Part shown: one piece after another, positions 15,856-27,301 of the stretch | How the letters are laid out: each line of letters starts with the position of its first letter | How positions within the stretch are numbered: position 1 is the first letter of the stretch | Notes under the pieces: generated by a model | Told to the model about the DNA's origin: nothing | The model's database searches: none | What the model saw: only the letters and a program-made list of their open reading frames with translations | Assembly: GCF_947488515.1 (NCBI RefSeq) | Contig: NZ_CANKZF010000003.1 | Span: 620,001 to 684,000 of the forward strand | DNA: 64,000 nt | DNA from: an uncultured Nocardioides sp. | GTDB lineage: Bacteria > Actinomycetota > Actinomycetes > Propionibacteriales > Nocardioidaceae | Direction: 5' to 3' | Translations under genes and position numbers: made by a program

Positions 15856-17142
15856 TCAGCGGGGGTGGCCGCCCGGGATGTCGACCTCGGGGTCGTACGG
15901 CGTACGGGTGTAGACGAACGTCGCGCACTCGAGGTGGCTGACCGACCCGTCCGGACGGCGTACGACGTCGAGCCGCTCGCCGCGGTGGTAGCCCAGGACG
16001 CCGACCAGCGTCCCCTGAACGAGCTCGAAGCGGTCGGTGACCACGTTGCCGCGCGCCATCGCCCGCATCTCGACGCCGTCGTTGTGCCAGCGCACGTCGT
16101 AGGCGGTGTTGCCCCAGAACCACAGCCCCGGCACGTCGTGGGCCTCCACCGGGACCGCGACGGTCGGGCGCCACGGAGCGGGCCGGAAGTCCTCGGCGTC
16201 GGGGTCGCCCTCGATGAGCGACACGGCGAGGTCGCGCGGGTCGATGCCGGTGGTCGCGTTGGCGAGCACCGCCGCCCCGATGCCGCTGCCGGGATCCACG
16301 TGGAGGGCGGCCAGGAAGCCGGGCATCGATCCGTTGTGCCCCACCAGCCGGCCGCCGGGGTGGATGCCCAGCATCAGCCCGAGCCCGTAGTCCGGGGTCA
16401 CGGCTCGGTGCATCTCCTCCAAGGAGGACGTCGCCAGCACGTCGGGACGCGCACCGCCGAGCACCTGGCCCCACGCGACGAGGTCGGCGAGGGTGGACCA
16501 CAGCTGCCCGGCCGGAGCCATCGCCCCGGTGTCGGTGAGCGGCTCGTGGACCCGGACACCGGTGAAGTGGTCGACGCTCCAGCCCGGCTGGGCGCCGGGA
16601 CGCGGCAGGTACGACGTCGCCCGCATGCCGAGGGGCTGGAGGAGTCGCTCGGACACCAGCGCCCGCCAGGGCTTCCCGAACCGTCGGGCGACGACCTCGC
16701 CGAGGAGGCCGTAGCCGAGGTTGGAGTAGTGGAACCAGGCGCCCGCCGGCGCCACCCGGCCGCTGCCGTCGTTGGCCAGGGCGAGGGCCGCGAAGTCGCC
16801 TCCCCGCGTGCGCTCCCACCACGGGCCGCGGGGCTCGCTCTGCATCCCTGACGAGTGCGCGAGCGCGTCGCGGACCGTCACGTCGCCGTAGCCGACGTCG
16901 CCCAGGTGCGCGGTGAGCGGGTCGTCGAGGTCGAGCAGCCGCTCGTCGCGGGCCTGGACGACCAGGACGGCGGTCATCGTCTTGGTGATCGACCCGATGC
17001 GGTACTGGCCGTCGAGGCCGGGCGCCTGCCCGGCCCCGCCCGCCCACACCGCGCCGTACCGGTCGAATACCGCGCCGACCACGGACGTCAGCCGCCCCTC
17101 GGCCTGGGCGACGTCGAGCAGTCGCTGCCTCTGCAGACTCAT
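15856..17142 (-). CDS. Serine hydrolase, class C beta-lactamase fold
   Basis: 428 aa from ATG 17142. It belongs to the AmpC/PBP4*-like esterase and D-aminopeptidase group. Active-site motifs: SxxK at residues 51-54 (GSITKT), YSN at 139-141 (FHYSNLGYG) and an HNG motif in place of KTG (VGHNGSMPG). There is no signal peptide, so it is probably cytoplasmic. After about residue 320 a C-terminal beta domain follows (VPGLWFWGNTAYDVRW), as in lipocalin-like tails of this group. The substrate is not predictable. Confidence 0.92.
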   Translation of the reverse strand: MSLQRQRLLDVAQAEGRLTSVVGAVFDRYGAVWAGGAGQAPGLDGQYRIGSITKTMTAVLVVQARDERLLDLDDPLTAHLGDVGYGDVTVRDALAHSSGMQSEPRGPWWERTRGGDFAALALANDGSGRVAPAGAWFHYSNLGYGLLGEVVARRFGKPWRALVSERLLQPLGMRATSYLPRPGAQPGWSVDHFTGVRVHEPLTDTGAMAPAGQLWSTLADLVAWGQVLGGARPDVLATSSLEEMHRAVTPDYGLGLMLGIHPGGRLVGHNGSMPGFLAALHVDPGSGIGAAVLANATTGIDPRDLAVSLIEGDPDAEDFRPAPWRPTVAVPVEAHDVPGLWFWGNTAYDVRWHNDGVEMRAMARGNVVTDRFELVQGTLVGVLGYHRGERLDVVRRPDGSVSHLECATFVYTRTPYDPEVDIPGGHPR

Positions 17143-17241
17143 GCACGAACTCGCTTCGCTCCGTGCGCACATGAGGCACGTGTCGCGCTGTGCCGATTGG
17201 CTCGCTCGCTCACGAAGCCGACCCTAGAGCAGCACGCCCGG

Positions 17242-20109
<2,868 letters not shown>

Positions 20110-20162
20110 GCAGGCTCCCTGAGGTCGCGTCGCTGGACCTCCCCCTCTGTCGGTCCGGTGAC

Positions 20163-20275
20163 CTCCAGAGTGCCAACCCAGCGCGGTCCGGGTGCCTGAG
20201 AGGTTCCGGGGAGGAATTGCCCCTTCGGCGCGCGACGTCCGGTCCGGGGACCGCGCGCCGCGACTCTCCCGCATG
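20163..20275 (-). ncRNA. Glycine riboswitch upstream of gcvP
   Basis: On the minus strand the conserved glycine-aptamer segments come in order: GCGGGAGAGT (P1 5' side), CGCCGAAGGGGCAA, CTCTCAGGC followed by ACCCGGACCG, then GGCACTCTGGAG, which closes P1. One complete aptamer is evident; a full second tandem aptamer is not. It lies about 55 nt upstream of the gcvP start, the classic location, so glycine should switch gcvP on. The short region between (20110-20162) probably forms the expression platform. Confidence 0.92.
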
Positions 20276-20308
20276 GGATGTCGGCGCGGCCGAGTCTAGC
20301 CGGGGAGG

Positions 20309-20350
20309 GCAGAAATGCCCGAAGCCGCCCGGTTCACGGGCGGCCTCGGG
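20309..20350 (-). terminator. Terminator downstream of the resR-like gene
   Basis: Arms 20319-20331 and 20337-20349 form a 13-bp near-perfect GC hairpin with a 5-nt loop. On the minus strand it is followed by a short T-containing stretch (ATTTCT). It lies after the MerR gene and before the gcvP riboswitch, isolating gcvP as its own riboswitch-controlled unit. Confidence 0.7.
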
Positions 20351-20377
20351 GGTGGAACGGAAGGGTCGGAGCCGGGG

Positions 20378-20986
<609 letters not shown>

Positions 20987-21148
20987 AGTGACCCTCCAGG
21001 TCAGTTCCTCCGCTGAGCGGTAACTCCTGGGGGAAGGGCCCGCCCGGTGCCGGGAGGACCCGACAACCACAACGGTGGAGTTACAACAGAGACAGTTCAA
21101 ACTAGGCCCGATCCTCCGGGTTGTCCATCCACGCATCGGCGTGTCGCA

Positions 21149-21177
21149 ACCCTCAACCTCACCTTGAGGGTGAGGGT
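21149..21177. promoter_or_regulatory. MerR-like palindrome upstream of the resR-like gene
   Basis: Arms ACCCTCAACCTCA (21149-21161) and TGAGGGTGAGGGT (21165-21177) are complementary at 12 of 13 positions around a 3-nt centre. The palindrome lies between the bifunctional nuclease stop and the MerR gene. Its half-site TGAGGGT resembles the one upstream of garA at 22989-23012. Likely a binding site for one of the two MerR proteins encoded here. Confidence 0.6.
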
Positions 21178-21187
21178 CTGGCCGGGG

Positions 21188-21655
21188 TCAGTGGGACTCG
21201 AAGTCGTCGGGTGAGACGTGGTCGAGGAACTCGCGGAACCGCTCGACCTCGTCCTCCTGCTCGGCGGGCACCGCCAGGCCGGCCTCGTCGAGCACCGTCT
21301 CGGCGCACACGATCCGTGAGCCGGTGCGCAGCGCCAGCGCGATGGAGTCCGAGGGGCGGGCGCCGACCTCGGCCCCGCCCTCGAAGACCAGCTGGGCGAA
21401 GAACACGCCGTCCCTCATGTCGACGATGCGGACCTCGTCGAGGCGCTGCCCCGTGGCCTCGAGCACATCGCGCATCAGGTCGTGCGTGAGCGGCCGCGGC
21501 GGGGTGACTCCCTGCTGGGCGAAGGCGATCGCGGTCGCCTCGACCGCCCCGATCCAGATCGGGAGGTAGCGCTCCCCCGTCACCTCTCGCAACAGCACGA
21601 TCGGCTGGTTGGAGGGCATCTCGACGCGGACTCCGACGACGTCCATTTCGCGCAT
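21188..21655 (-). CDS. Bifunctional nuclease (DUF151)
   Basis: 155 aa. DUF151 proteins are small oligomeric enzymes described as having RNase and DNase activity. The family core is clear: MDVVGVRVEMPSNQPIVLL, then the YLPIWIGAVEATAIAFA segment, the helix around HDLMRDVLEATG, and SDSIALALRTGSRIVCAE. An acidic C-terminal tail follows (EQEDEVERFREFL). It is conserved between the two MerR genes across actinobacteria (Rv1829 position). Its cellular role in this block is not established. Confidence 0.93.
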   Translation of the reverse strand: MREMDVVGVRVEMPSNQPIVLLREVTGERYLPIWIGAVEATAIAFAQQGVTPPRPLTHDLMRDVLEATGQRLDEVRIVDMRDGVFFAQLVFEGGAEVGARPSDSIALALRTGSRIVCAETVLDEAGLAVPAEQEDEVERFREFLDHVSPDDFESH

Positions 21656-21707
21656 GCGTCCACCCTACTCATGTGCCCTGATGCCACCACGGCCACGGGT
21701 CGGTGGG

Positions 21708-22448
21708 TCAGCCGCGGTCGAGACCGACCTTCACGAGGGTCGCGTGCAGGCGCACCGACAGCGCCGCGATCTCGGACGTGGCGTCCTCGGCCCGCCCCCG
21801 GGCGGCGGCGTCGCGGCCCCGCGCGAGGGGTGCGACGACCTGCTGGACGAGGCCGACCTCCCGGTCGGCGGCCGTCTTGAACGCGCGCAGGTGCCGCGGC
21901 TCGAAGCCGAAGTCGGCGAGCTCACGCGCGGTCTGGGCGACGACGAGCGCATCGCTGTCGAAGTGACCGGTGCCGCTGCGTGCGCTGAGCAGGCCGTACT
22001 GCTCGAGCTCGACCAGGAGCTCCTCGGTGATCTCGGCGACCTTGAGCAGCTCGCGGCGCGAGAGGCGCAGGTCGCTGGTGCGGCGGAACGACTCGGGGCT
22101 GGGCAGCCCGTCCGCGCTCAGCGCCACCTTGGGCACCGTGGGCACGACGGAGTCGATCGCGGGCGGTTCCAGCCCACGGTCGATGGCGTCGAGGTGGTCG
22201 CCGATCACCTTCAGCGGCAGGTAGTGGTCACGCTGCATGGTCAGGATGTAGCGCAGGCGCGAGACGTCGTCGGTGGAGAACTTGCGGTAGCCGGCCGCGG
22301 TGCGCTCCGGCTTGACGAGCCCCTGGTCCTCGAGGAAACGGATCTTGGGGATGGTGACCCCCGGGAAGTCCGCTCGCAGCTGGTCGAGCACCTGCCCGAT
22401 GTTGTAGCGGGCGCCGCGACTCGAGCCCGCGGCCGTCGAGGCACTCAC
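21708..22448 (-). CDS. ftsR: MerR family regulator, FtsR/Rv1828 type
   Basis: 246 aa from GTG 22448. The N-terminal MerR domain (about residues 15-85) reads YNIGQVLDQLRADFPGVTI, then PKIRFLEDQGLVKPERTAAG with YRKFSTDDVSRLRYILTMQ. A helical C-terminal domain follows with a conserved FGFEPRHLRAFKTAADRE segment. It lies directly after garA, 3 nt away, as FtsR does after odhI in Corynebacterium, where it activates ftsZ. It is probably a cell-division regulator; the target here is inferred from orthology and position. Confidence 0.9.
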   Translation of the reverse strand: MSASTAAGSSRGARYNIGQVLDQLRADFPGVTIPKIRFLEDQGLVKPERTAAGYRKFSTDDVSRLRYILTMQRDHYLPLKVIGDHLDAIDRGLEPPAIDSVVPTVPKVALSADGLPSPESFRRTSDLRLSRRELLKVAEITEELLVELEQYGLLSARSGTGHFDSDALVVAQTARELADFGFEPRHLRAFKTAADREVGLVQQVVAPLARGRDAAARGRAEDATSEIAALSVRLHATLVKVGLDRG

Positions 22449-22451
22449 GGA

Positions 22452-22964
22452 TCAGCTGTTCGGGTGGGAGGAGAAGAACACCAGGCGGTACTTGCCGATC
22501 TGGACCTCGTCGCCGTCGTTGAGCTCGACGGAGTCGATCCGGTCGCGGTTGACGTAGGTGCCGTTGAGGCTGCCCACGTCGCTGACGTCGTAGCCCGTGC
22601 CGGTGCGGCGGAACTCCGCGTGACGGCGGGAGACGGTGACGTCGTCGAGGAAGATCTCGCTGTCGGGGTGGCGACCGGCGCCCACGACGTCGACGTCGAG
22701 GAGGAAGCGGCTGCCCGCGCTCGGCCCGCGCTGCACGACGAGCAGGGCGTGGCCCTCGGGGAGGGCGTCCACCGCGGCGGCGTCGACGGGGCTGAGCTGG
22801 CGGTCGGAGGACTCGCGCTGGTCCGGGGCCCCGAAGGTGATGGTCGCAGTGGTCTCGACCGGGCTCGCGCCCGTGTCCTCCCCGGCGTGCAGCTTGGTGC
22901 CGCACTGGGCACAGAAGCGCGCATCGTCAGGGTTCTGCTGACCACAGGCGGTGCAGAACGGCAT
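22452..22964 (-). CDS. garA: GarA/OdhI FHA-domain regulator
   Basis: 170 aa. GarA/OdhI binds and inhibits 2-oxoglutarate dehydrogenase and related enzymes, and is switched off when its N-terminal threonine is phosphorylated and bound by its own FHA domain. Here the N-terminus is a zinc ribbon (CTACG and CAQCG, residues 4-22) not found in the shortest homologues. The phospho-site motif VETTATITFG follows, then the FHA domain with GRHPDSEIFLDDVTVSRRH and SLNGTYVN. PknG/PknB-type kinases are not in the window. A perfect palindrome precedes the gene. Confidence 0.94.
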   Translation of the reverse strand: MPFCTACGQQNPDDARFCAQCGTKLHAGEDTGASPVETTATITFGAPDQRESSDRQLSPVDAAAVDALPEGHALLVVQRGPSAGSRFLLDVDVVGAGRHPDSEIFLDDVTVSRRHAEFRRTGTGYDVSDVGSLNGTYVNRDRIDSVELNDGDEVQIGKYRLVFFSSHPNS

Positions 22965-22988
22965 TGGAAGCTCCTCGACGGATCGACG

Positions 22989-23012
22989 CTCAACCCTCAG
23001 CCGAGGGTTGAG
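22989..23012. promoter_or_regulatory. MerR-like palindrome upstream of garA
   Basis: Perfect 10-bp inverted repeat CTCAACCCTC / GAGGGTTGAG with a 4-nt centre, 25 nt upstream of the garA start. The half-site is close to that at 21149-21177. It is a probable operator for the neighbouring MerR regulators, controlling garA-ftsR. Confidence 0.65.
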
Positions 23013-23093
23013 GTTGACGGTTTCCCCGAACCTACCAGCCCGTTGGAGGCGGCGACGGGCGGTCGGGGAACACCGAACGGCAGGTGGTGCGGC

Positions 23094-23480
23094 TCAGCCC
23101 TCGAGGCCGGCCTGGTACGCCGCGGCGTCCATCAGGCCGTCGAGCTGCGAGCTGTCGGCGACCGACACCTCGAACAGCCACCCGGCCTCGTAGGGGTCGC
23201 TGTTCACCAGCTCGGGAGTGGAGTCGAGGGAGCCGTTGGTGGCGACGACCTCACCGGTCACGGGGGCGTAGATGTCGCTGACCGACTTGGTGGACTCCAG
23301 CTCGCCGCAGGTGTCCCCCGCGGTCACCTGGTCGCCGACCTGGGGCAGGGAGACGTACACGATGTCGCCGAGCGCGTCCTGCGCGAAGTCGGTGATCCCG
23401 ACCCGGACCGAGCCCTCGGTGTCACCGGGGGTGCGGACCCACTCGTGCTCGCTGGTGTACGTGAGGTTCTCCGGATACAC
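23094..23480 (-). CDS. gcvH: GcvH, glycine cleavage system H protein
   Basis: 128 aa from GTG 23480, preceded by AGGAG. GcvH is the lipoyl carrier that shuttles the aminomethyl group between the P, T and L proteins. The lipoylated lysine lies in ELESTKSVSDIYAP (about residue 65). Other signatures are SEHEWVRTPGD and VGITDFAQDALGDIVYVSLP near the start and GWLFEVSV near the end. It heads the garA side of the block and is separated from gcvP by five genes. A 4 x 9-bp tandem repeat lies just upstream. Confidence 0.97.
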   Translation of the reverse strand: MYPENLTYTSEHEWVRTPGDTEGSVRVGITDFAQDALGDIVYVSLPQVGDQVTAGDTCGELESTKSVSDIYAPVTGEVVATNGSLDSTPELVNSDPYEAGWLFEVSVADSSQLDGLMDAAAYQAGLEG

Positions 23481-23491
23481 GAGGACTCCTA

Positions 23492-23527
23492 GGTGCGGTG
23501 GGTGCGGTGGGTGCGGTGGGTGCGGTG
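23492..23527. repeat. Four perfect tandem copies of a 9-bp unit
   Basis: The unit GGTGCGGTG is repeated exactly four times immediately upstream of the gcvH ribosome-binding site (AGGAG, minus strand). Further degenerate G/T-rich copies continue to about 23550. Copy number could vary by slippage and alter the gcvH leader. Confidence 0.85.
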
Positions 23528-23567
23528 GGGTGAGTCGGGCGGGTGGGGTGCGGGGGTGTCCGGCAGG

Positions 23568-24368
23568 CTACTGGCCGGTGCCGGGCTCCGCATACTCAGG
23601 TCGCGACGGGTCGCGGACGCTCGTGATGTCGACCGCCTCGAGCTCCTCGATGTCGACCGAGGCTCCGTCGTAGGTCTCCAGGGTCTCGACGGGCCCGGTC
23701 GAGAAGGTGAGCGCGGTCCTCAGCACGTGCGGGTCGCCGATCACCTCGAGGACGTAGGGCGGCTCGAGGAGCTGGCCGTCGAGCTCGATGCCCCCCACGG
23801 CGTTGTCGAACGAGCTGTCCGCGCCGACCCGGATCGAGTCGTTGAACTCCATCGCCTCGGCGCCGGCCGTACGGAGCTCCTGCACGGTGTCGAGCAGCGA
23901 CCCGACGTTGACCCGGCTGGACGACTCGTTGATGGTCATCCGCAGGCCGGGGCCGGTGACGGGCACCAGGCCGGCGATGATGTTGAGGGTCCGGACCCGT
24001 TGCTCGGCCTCGTCGAGGGCGGCGGACCGCGCCCGGCTCTCGTTGGTGAGCTCGTCGCGCCGCGACTCCAGCCGGCCGACCTCGCGCCGGGCTCGCTCGG
24101 CCGTCCCGGTCAGGCCGTCGAGCACCTCGATCAGCTCGCTCTCGCGCAGCCCGGAGTAGGTGTCGTTGGCCTTGGTGTCGCGCACCTGCACGACGAATGC
24201 GAAGCCGAGGATCGCGAGCAGCACCGCGACGACCACCTGGCGCCGCGACGGCCGGATGAGGGCGTGGCGCAGGCGCTCGCGACCGGGCTCGGGCTCGGGG
24301 TCCGTGCGGTGCGCGGGGGCGTGGTGCGCCTCGTGACCGGGCTGGGGATCGGATTCGTGGTCAGGCAT
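23568..24368 (-). CDS. DUF881 membrane-anchored protein
   Basis: 266 aa from ATG 24368. A His/Pro/Glu-rich cytoplasmic N-terminus of about 40 residues precedes one transmembrane helix (VVVAVLLAILGFAFVVQV). A coiled-coil stretch (LTGTAERARREVGRLESRR) and the DUF881 domain follow, with GPGLRMTINES and VGGIELDGQLLEPPYVLEVIGD strands. The function of DUF881 is unknown; it is found with the small basic protein and pgsA-like genes near sporulation or division loci. The start codon lies in a 13-bp tandem duplication. Confidence 0.92.
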   Translation of the reverse strand: MPDHESDPQPGHEAHHAPAHRTDPEPEPGRERLRHALIRPSRRQVVVAVLLAILGFAFVVQVRDTKANDTYSGLRESELIEVLDGLTGTAERARREVGRLESRRDELTNESRARSAALDEAEQRVRTLNIIAGLVPVTGPGLRMTINESSSRVNVGSLLDTVQELRTAGAEAMEFNDSIRVGADSSFDNAVGGIELDGQLLEPPYVLEVIGDPHVLRTALTFSTGPVETLETYDGASVDIEELEAVDITSVRDPSRPEYAEPGTGQ

Positions 24369-24391
24369 GGGAATCAGGCATGGGAATCAGG
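24366..24391. repeat. 13-bp tandem duplication at a start codon
   Basis: CATGGGAATCAGG occurs twice in a row (24366-24378 and 24379-24391), duplicating the ATG of the DUF881 gene and overlapping the end of the DUF1290 gene. The upstream ATG is out of frame and would make only a six-codon peptide (MPDSHA). Confidence 0.8.
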
Positions 24392-24719
24392 CGTGGAAGA
24401 CGTGCCTGCGGATCGCGGCGACGTTGGAGAAGATGCGGATGCCGAGCACGACGACGACGCCCGTGCTGAGCTGGGACCCGACGCCGAGCTGGTCGCCGAG
24501 GTAGACGATCGCCGCCGCGACGACGACGTTGCTCACGAAGGACACGACGAACACCTTGTCGTCGAAGATGCCGTCGAGGTAGGCGCGCAGGGCACCGAAG
24601 ACGGCGTCGAGGGCGGCCACCACCGCGATGGGCAGGTAGTTCTGCAGGCTGAGCGGCACGTCGGGGGCGAAGACCAGCCCGGCGATGATGCCCAGGAGCA
24701 GGCCAAGTGCGGCGATCAC
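24387..24719 (-). CDS. Small basic protein Sbp (DUF1290)
   Basis: 110 aa integral membrane protein with three hydrophobic segments: ALGLLLGIIAGLVFA, then SFVSNVVVAAAIVYLGDQL and LSTGVVVVLGIRIFSN. The family signature LPIAVVAALDAVFGALRAYL and DKVFVVSF are present. DUF1290 proteins always sit between two DUF881 genes in actinobacteria and have no assigned activity. Its start overlaps the stop of the upstream DUF881 gene by 4 nt. Confidence 0.94.
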   Translation of the reverse strand: MIAALGLLLGIIAGLVFAPDVPLSLQNYLPIAVVAALDAVFGALRAYLDGIFDDKVFVVSFVSNVVVAAAIVYLGDQLGVGSQLSTGVVVVLGIRIFSNVAAIRRHVFHA

Positions 24720-25624
24720 GGCGCGCTCCCCTCCTGTGCTGGTCCGCCGTAGGGTTCGGCGTCGAGCTCGATCACATCACGAAGGACACGTTCGGGCGCA
24801 GCCGGCAAGCGGATGTCGTCGACATTCTCGGCCTCGTACACAAACCCGAAGTTGTTGACGCGGCCGAACCACTGCTGGCCCTGGTAGGTCTCCACGAGTC
24901 GGGCCTGCAGCGTGCGCGGGTCACCGATCGCCGAGACCGTGTAGGGCGCGTTGACGGGGCGCCCGTTGACGTGCACGGCCCGGTTGGTGTTGCGGATCCC
25001 GCCCAGCGCGTTGATCCGCTGGTCGTTGATCGCCACGGCCTCGGCACCCGCCTCGAACAACCCGTCGACCAGGGTGGCGAGGTCCTCGTCCAGCACCTCG
25101 CCGTCCACCTCGTCGCCGGGACGGTTGTCGACCGTGATCCGCACGCCCGGGCCGTGCACGGCCGAGAACCCGGTGGTGAGCTCGGCACGGCGCACCCGGG
25201 TCTCGGCGTCGCCGAGCTCGGTCTGGGTCCTCGTGCTGTTGCTGGCGACCGAGGCGTTGAAGCGGGTCAGCCGTGCGACGTCGGCCTGCAGGGCACGGAC
25301 GTCGTCGCTGCGGGTGTCGATCTGCTGGACGAGCGCGGCCCGGCTGAGCTCGTTGGCGGGCGCCTCCCGGTCGGTCTGCACGGCGACGACCGCCGCCATC
25401 ACGCCGAGCGCCGCGATGGCCAGGAAGCTCGACCAGTGGGGCCGCACCGCACGCGGTCGTGCGTCGCCCGCGACGGCCCGCTTCTGGGCGACGTGGGCGT
25501 AGTCCTCGTCCATGGACCGGGCGGTGATCAGCGTCAGCAGCGGGGTCGTGACGTGCTCGGGGAGCCGGCGGCCGGCATCGGGATCGCCCGGCGCCGTCGG
25601 GGTGCCCGCCCTGGTGTCAGCCAT
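24716..25624 (-). CDS. DUF881 membrane-anchored protein, second copy
   Basis: 302 aa from ATG 25624, which overlaps the end of the pgsA-like gene. Layout matches its paralogue: about 65 soluble residues, one transmembrane helix (SFLAIAALGVMAAVVAV), a coiled coil around DDVRALQADVARLTRF, and the DUF881 domain with GPGVRITVDNRP and INALGGIRNTNRAVHVNG. The frame is open further upstream but that part overlaps the neighbour in another frame. Role unknown. Confidence 0.93.
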   Translation of the reverse strand: MADTRAGTPTAPGDPDAGRRLPEHVTTPLLTLITARSMDEDYAHVAQKRAVAGDARPRAVRPHWSSFLAIAALGVMAAVVAVQTDREAPANELSRAALVQQIDTRSDDVRALQADVARLTRFNASVASNSTRTQTELGDAETRVRRAELTTGFSAVHGPGVRITVDNRPGDEVDGEVLDEDLATLVDGLFEAGAEAVAINDQRINALGGIRNTNRAVHVNGRPVNAPYTVSAIGDPRTLQARLVETYQGQQWFGRVNNFGFVYEAENVDDIRLPAAPERVLRDVIELDAEPYGGPAQEGSAP

Positions 25625-26216
25625 GGTCGGTCGCCGGCGACGTACGACGTGGGGTGTCCCGCAGCAGGGTGCGCACCTGCCAGGCGTAGAGGACCCCCGC
25701 CCACCAGTAGAGCCCGATCCCCCACCACGCGAAGGCCCACCCGAAGTTGCGGGCGAGCGTGGCGACGATGCCGTCGCCCTCGCCGAGGAGCAGGAGCGGG
25801 AAGGCGTAGAGCAGGTTGAAGGTCGCGGCCTTGCCGAGGAAGTGCACCGGGAGGGCCGAGTAGCCGCGGGTGCGCAGGATCGGGACGAGACCCCACAGCA
25901 GCAGGTCACGCAGCGGCAGGGCGATGGCGACCCACCACGGGATGATGTCGCGCATGAAGAGGCCGAGGACCACGGCCAGGATGTAGAGCCGGTCGGCCAC
26001 CGGGTCGAGGATCTCGCCCAGCTTGGAGTACTGGTTGAGCCGTCGCGCGAGCCACCCGTCGAGGAAGTCGGTGAAACCGGCGACCATCAGCACCACGAGT
26101 GCGATCGCGTCGGCCTCCGGTCCGAGCACCAACCACAGGAAGAGGGGCACGCCGGCGAGCCGCACCACACTGATGATGTTGGGCACGGTCCAGACGCGAG
26201 AGGCTTCCTCGGACAC
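25617..26216 (-). CDS. CDP-alcohol phosphatidyltransferase (PgsA2-like)
   Basis: 199 aa membrane enzyme. The CDP-alcohol phosphotransferase signature DxxDGxxARx8GxxxDxxxD is complete in DFLDGWLARR followed by GEILDPVADR (about residues 50-80), and several transmembrane helices surround it. It joins a CDP-diacylglycerol head to an alcohol to make phospholipid, plausibly phosphatidylglycerophosphate or a cardiolipin-type product. M. tuberculosis has its counterpart PgsA2 (Rv1822) in the same position. Substrate is inferred from synteny. Confidence 0.93.
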   Translation of the reverse strand: MSEEASRVWTVPNIISVVRLAGVPLFLWLVLGPEADAIALVVLMVAGFTDFLDGWLARRLNQYSKLGEILDPVADRLYILAVVLGLFMRDIIPWWVAIALPLRDLLLWGLVPILRTRGYSALPVHFLGKAATFNLLYAFPLLLLGEGDGIVATLARNFGWAFAWWGIGLYWWAGVLYAWQVRTLLRDTPRRTSPATDHG

Positions 26217-26236
26217 GGTCAGACCCTATCCAGCGC

Positions 26237-27301
26237 TCAGTACGCCTCGACGCCGGACACGTCGTGGTGCGCAGCATCGCGGATCTCGCCGACGAGCTCC
26301 TCGAGCACGTCCTCGAGCGTGACCAGCCCGATCACGCTCCCGTCGCGCTCCACGACCCGCGCCATGTGGGCTCCCTTGACCTGGAGGCTCTCCAGCGCGT
26401 CGTGGAGCAGGTCGCCGGGGTGGACCGAGGCGAAGGGGCGGATCCACTTGTCCTCGATCACGCGCGAGCGCTTGTCGTCCTCGGACTCGAGGGCGTCCTT
26501 GATGTGGAGGTAGCCCAGCAGGGTGCCGTCGTCGCCGGCGACGGGGAAGCGGCTGAAGCCGGTGGCCGCGCACACCGCCTCGACGTCGGCGACCGTGGAG
26601 CCGGGCGCCACCGTGGCCAGGGTGGCGGGAGCCATGACGATCGAGGCGACCGACTTCTCGGTGAAGCCGAGCGCGCCGGCGAGCCGGTCGTACTCGTCGG
26701 CCTCGATGAGGCCCTCACCGCGCGACTCCTCGACGAGGGCGGCGACCTCCTCCCGGGTGAAGCTCGAGTGCACCTCGTCCTTGGGCTCGATGCGCAGGAG
26801 GCGGAGCACCCCGTTGGCGGCCATGTTCATGGCGCCGATCAGCGGGCGCAGCACGGTGACGATCACCATCATGGGCGGGCTGAGGACCATGGCCGCCCGG
26901 TCGGCGCCGGCGAGCGCGATGTTCTTGGGCACCATCTCGCCGAGGACGACGTGCAGGTAGACCACGACCGACATCGCGACCACGAACGACACCGGGTGCA
27001 GCAGGTCGTCGGGCATCCGGGCGGCGTGGAACACCGGCTCCAGGAGGTGGGCGACCGCGGGCTCGCCGATGGCACCGAGCCCCAGCGAGCACACGGTGAT
27101 GCCGAGCTGGGCGCCGGCCATCACGAGCGAGACGTTCTCCATGGCCCGCAGGGTGGTGCGGGCGGCGCGGGAGCCCTCCTGCGCCTTCGGCTCGATCTGG
27201 CTGCGGCGCGCGGCGAGCAGCGCGAACTCCGCGCCCACGAAGAAGGCGTTGAAGGCGAGCAGGACGACGGCCAGGGCGACGCCGAAGAGGTCACTGTTCA
27301 T
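26237..27301 (-). CDS. CNNM/HlyC-type protein with DUF21 and CBS domains
   Basis: 354 aa. The N-terminal DUF21 domain (about 1-200) has four membrane helices, with FFVGAEFALLAARRSQI and the GEMVPKNIAL signature. Two CBS repeats follow (about 205-340), including FSRFPVAGDDGTLLGYLHI. It lacks a full CorC C-terminal domain, so it is the shorter of the two partners. Family members are linked to Mg/Co transport or Na-coupled efflux. Its start overlaps the previous gene's stop by 11 nt. Confidence 0.93.
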   Translation of the reverse strand: MNSDLFGVALAVVLLAFNAFFVGAEFALLAARRSQIEPKAQEGSRAARTTLRAMENVSLVMAGAQLGITVCSLGLGAIGEPAVAHLLEPVFHAARMPDDLLHPVSFVVAMSVVVYLHVVLGEMVPKNIALAGADRAAMVLSPPMMVIVTVLRPLIGAMNMAANGVLRLLRIEPKDEVHSSFTREEVAALVEESRGEGLIEADEYDRLAGALGFTEKSVASIVMAPATLATVAPGSTVADVEAVCAATGFSRFPVAGDDGTLLGYLHIKDALESEDDKRSRVIEDKWIRPFASVHPGDLLHDALESLQVKGAHMARVVERDGSVIGLVTLEDVLEELVGEIRDAAHHDVSGVEAY

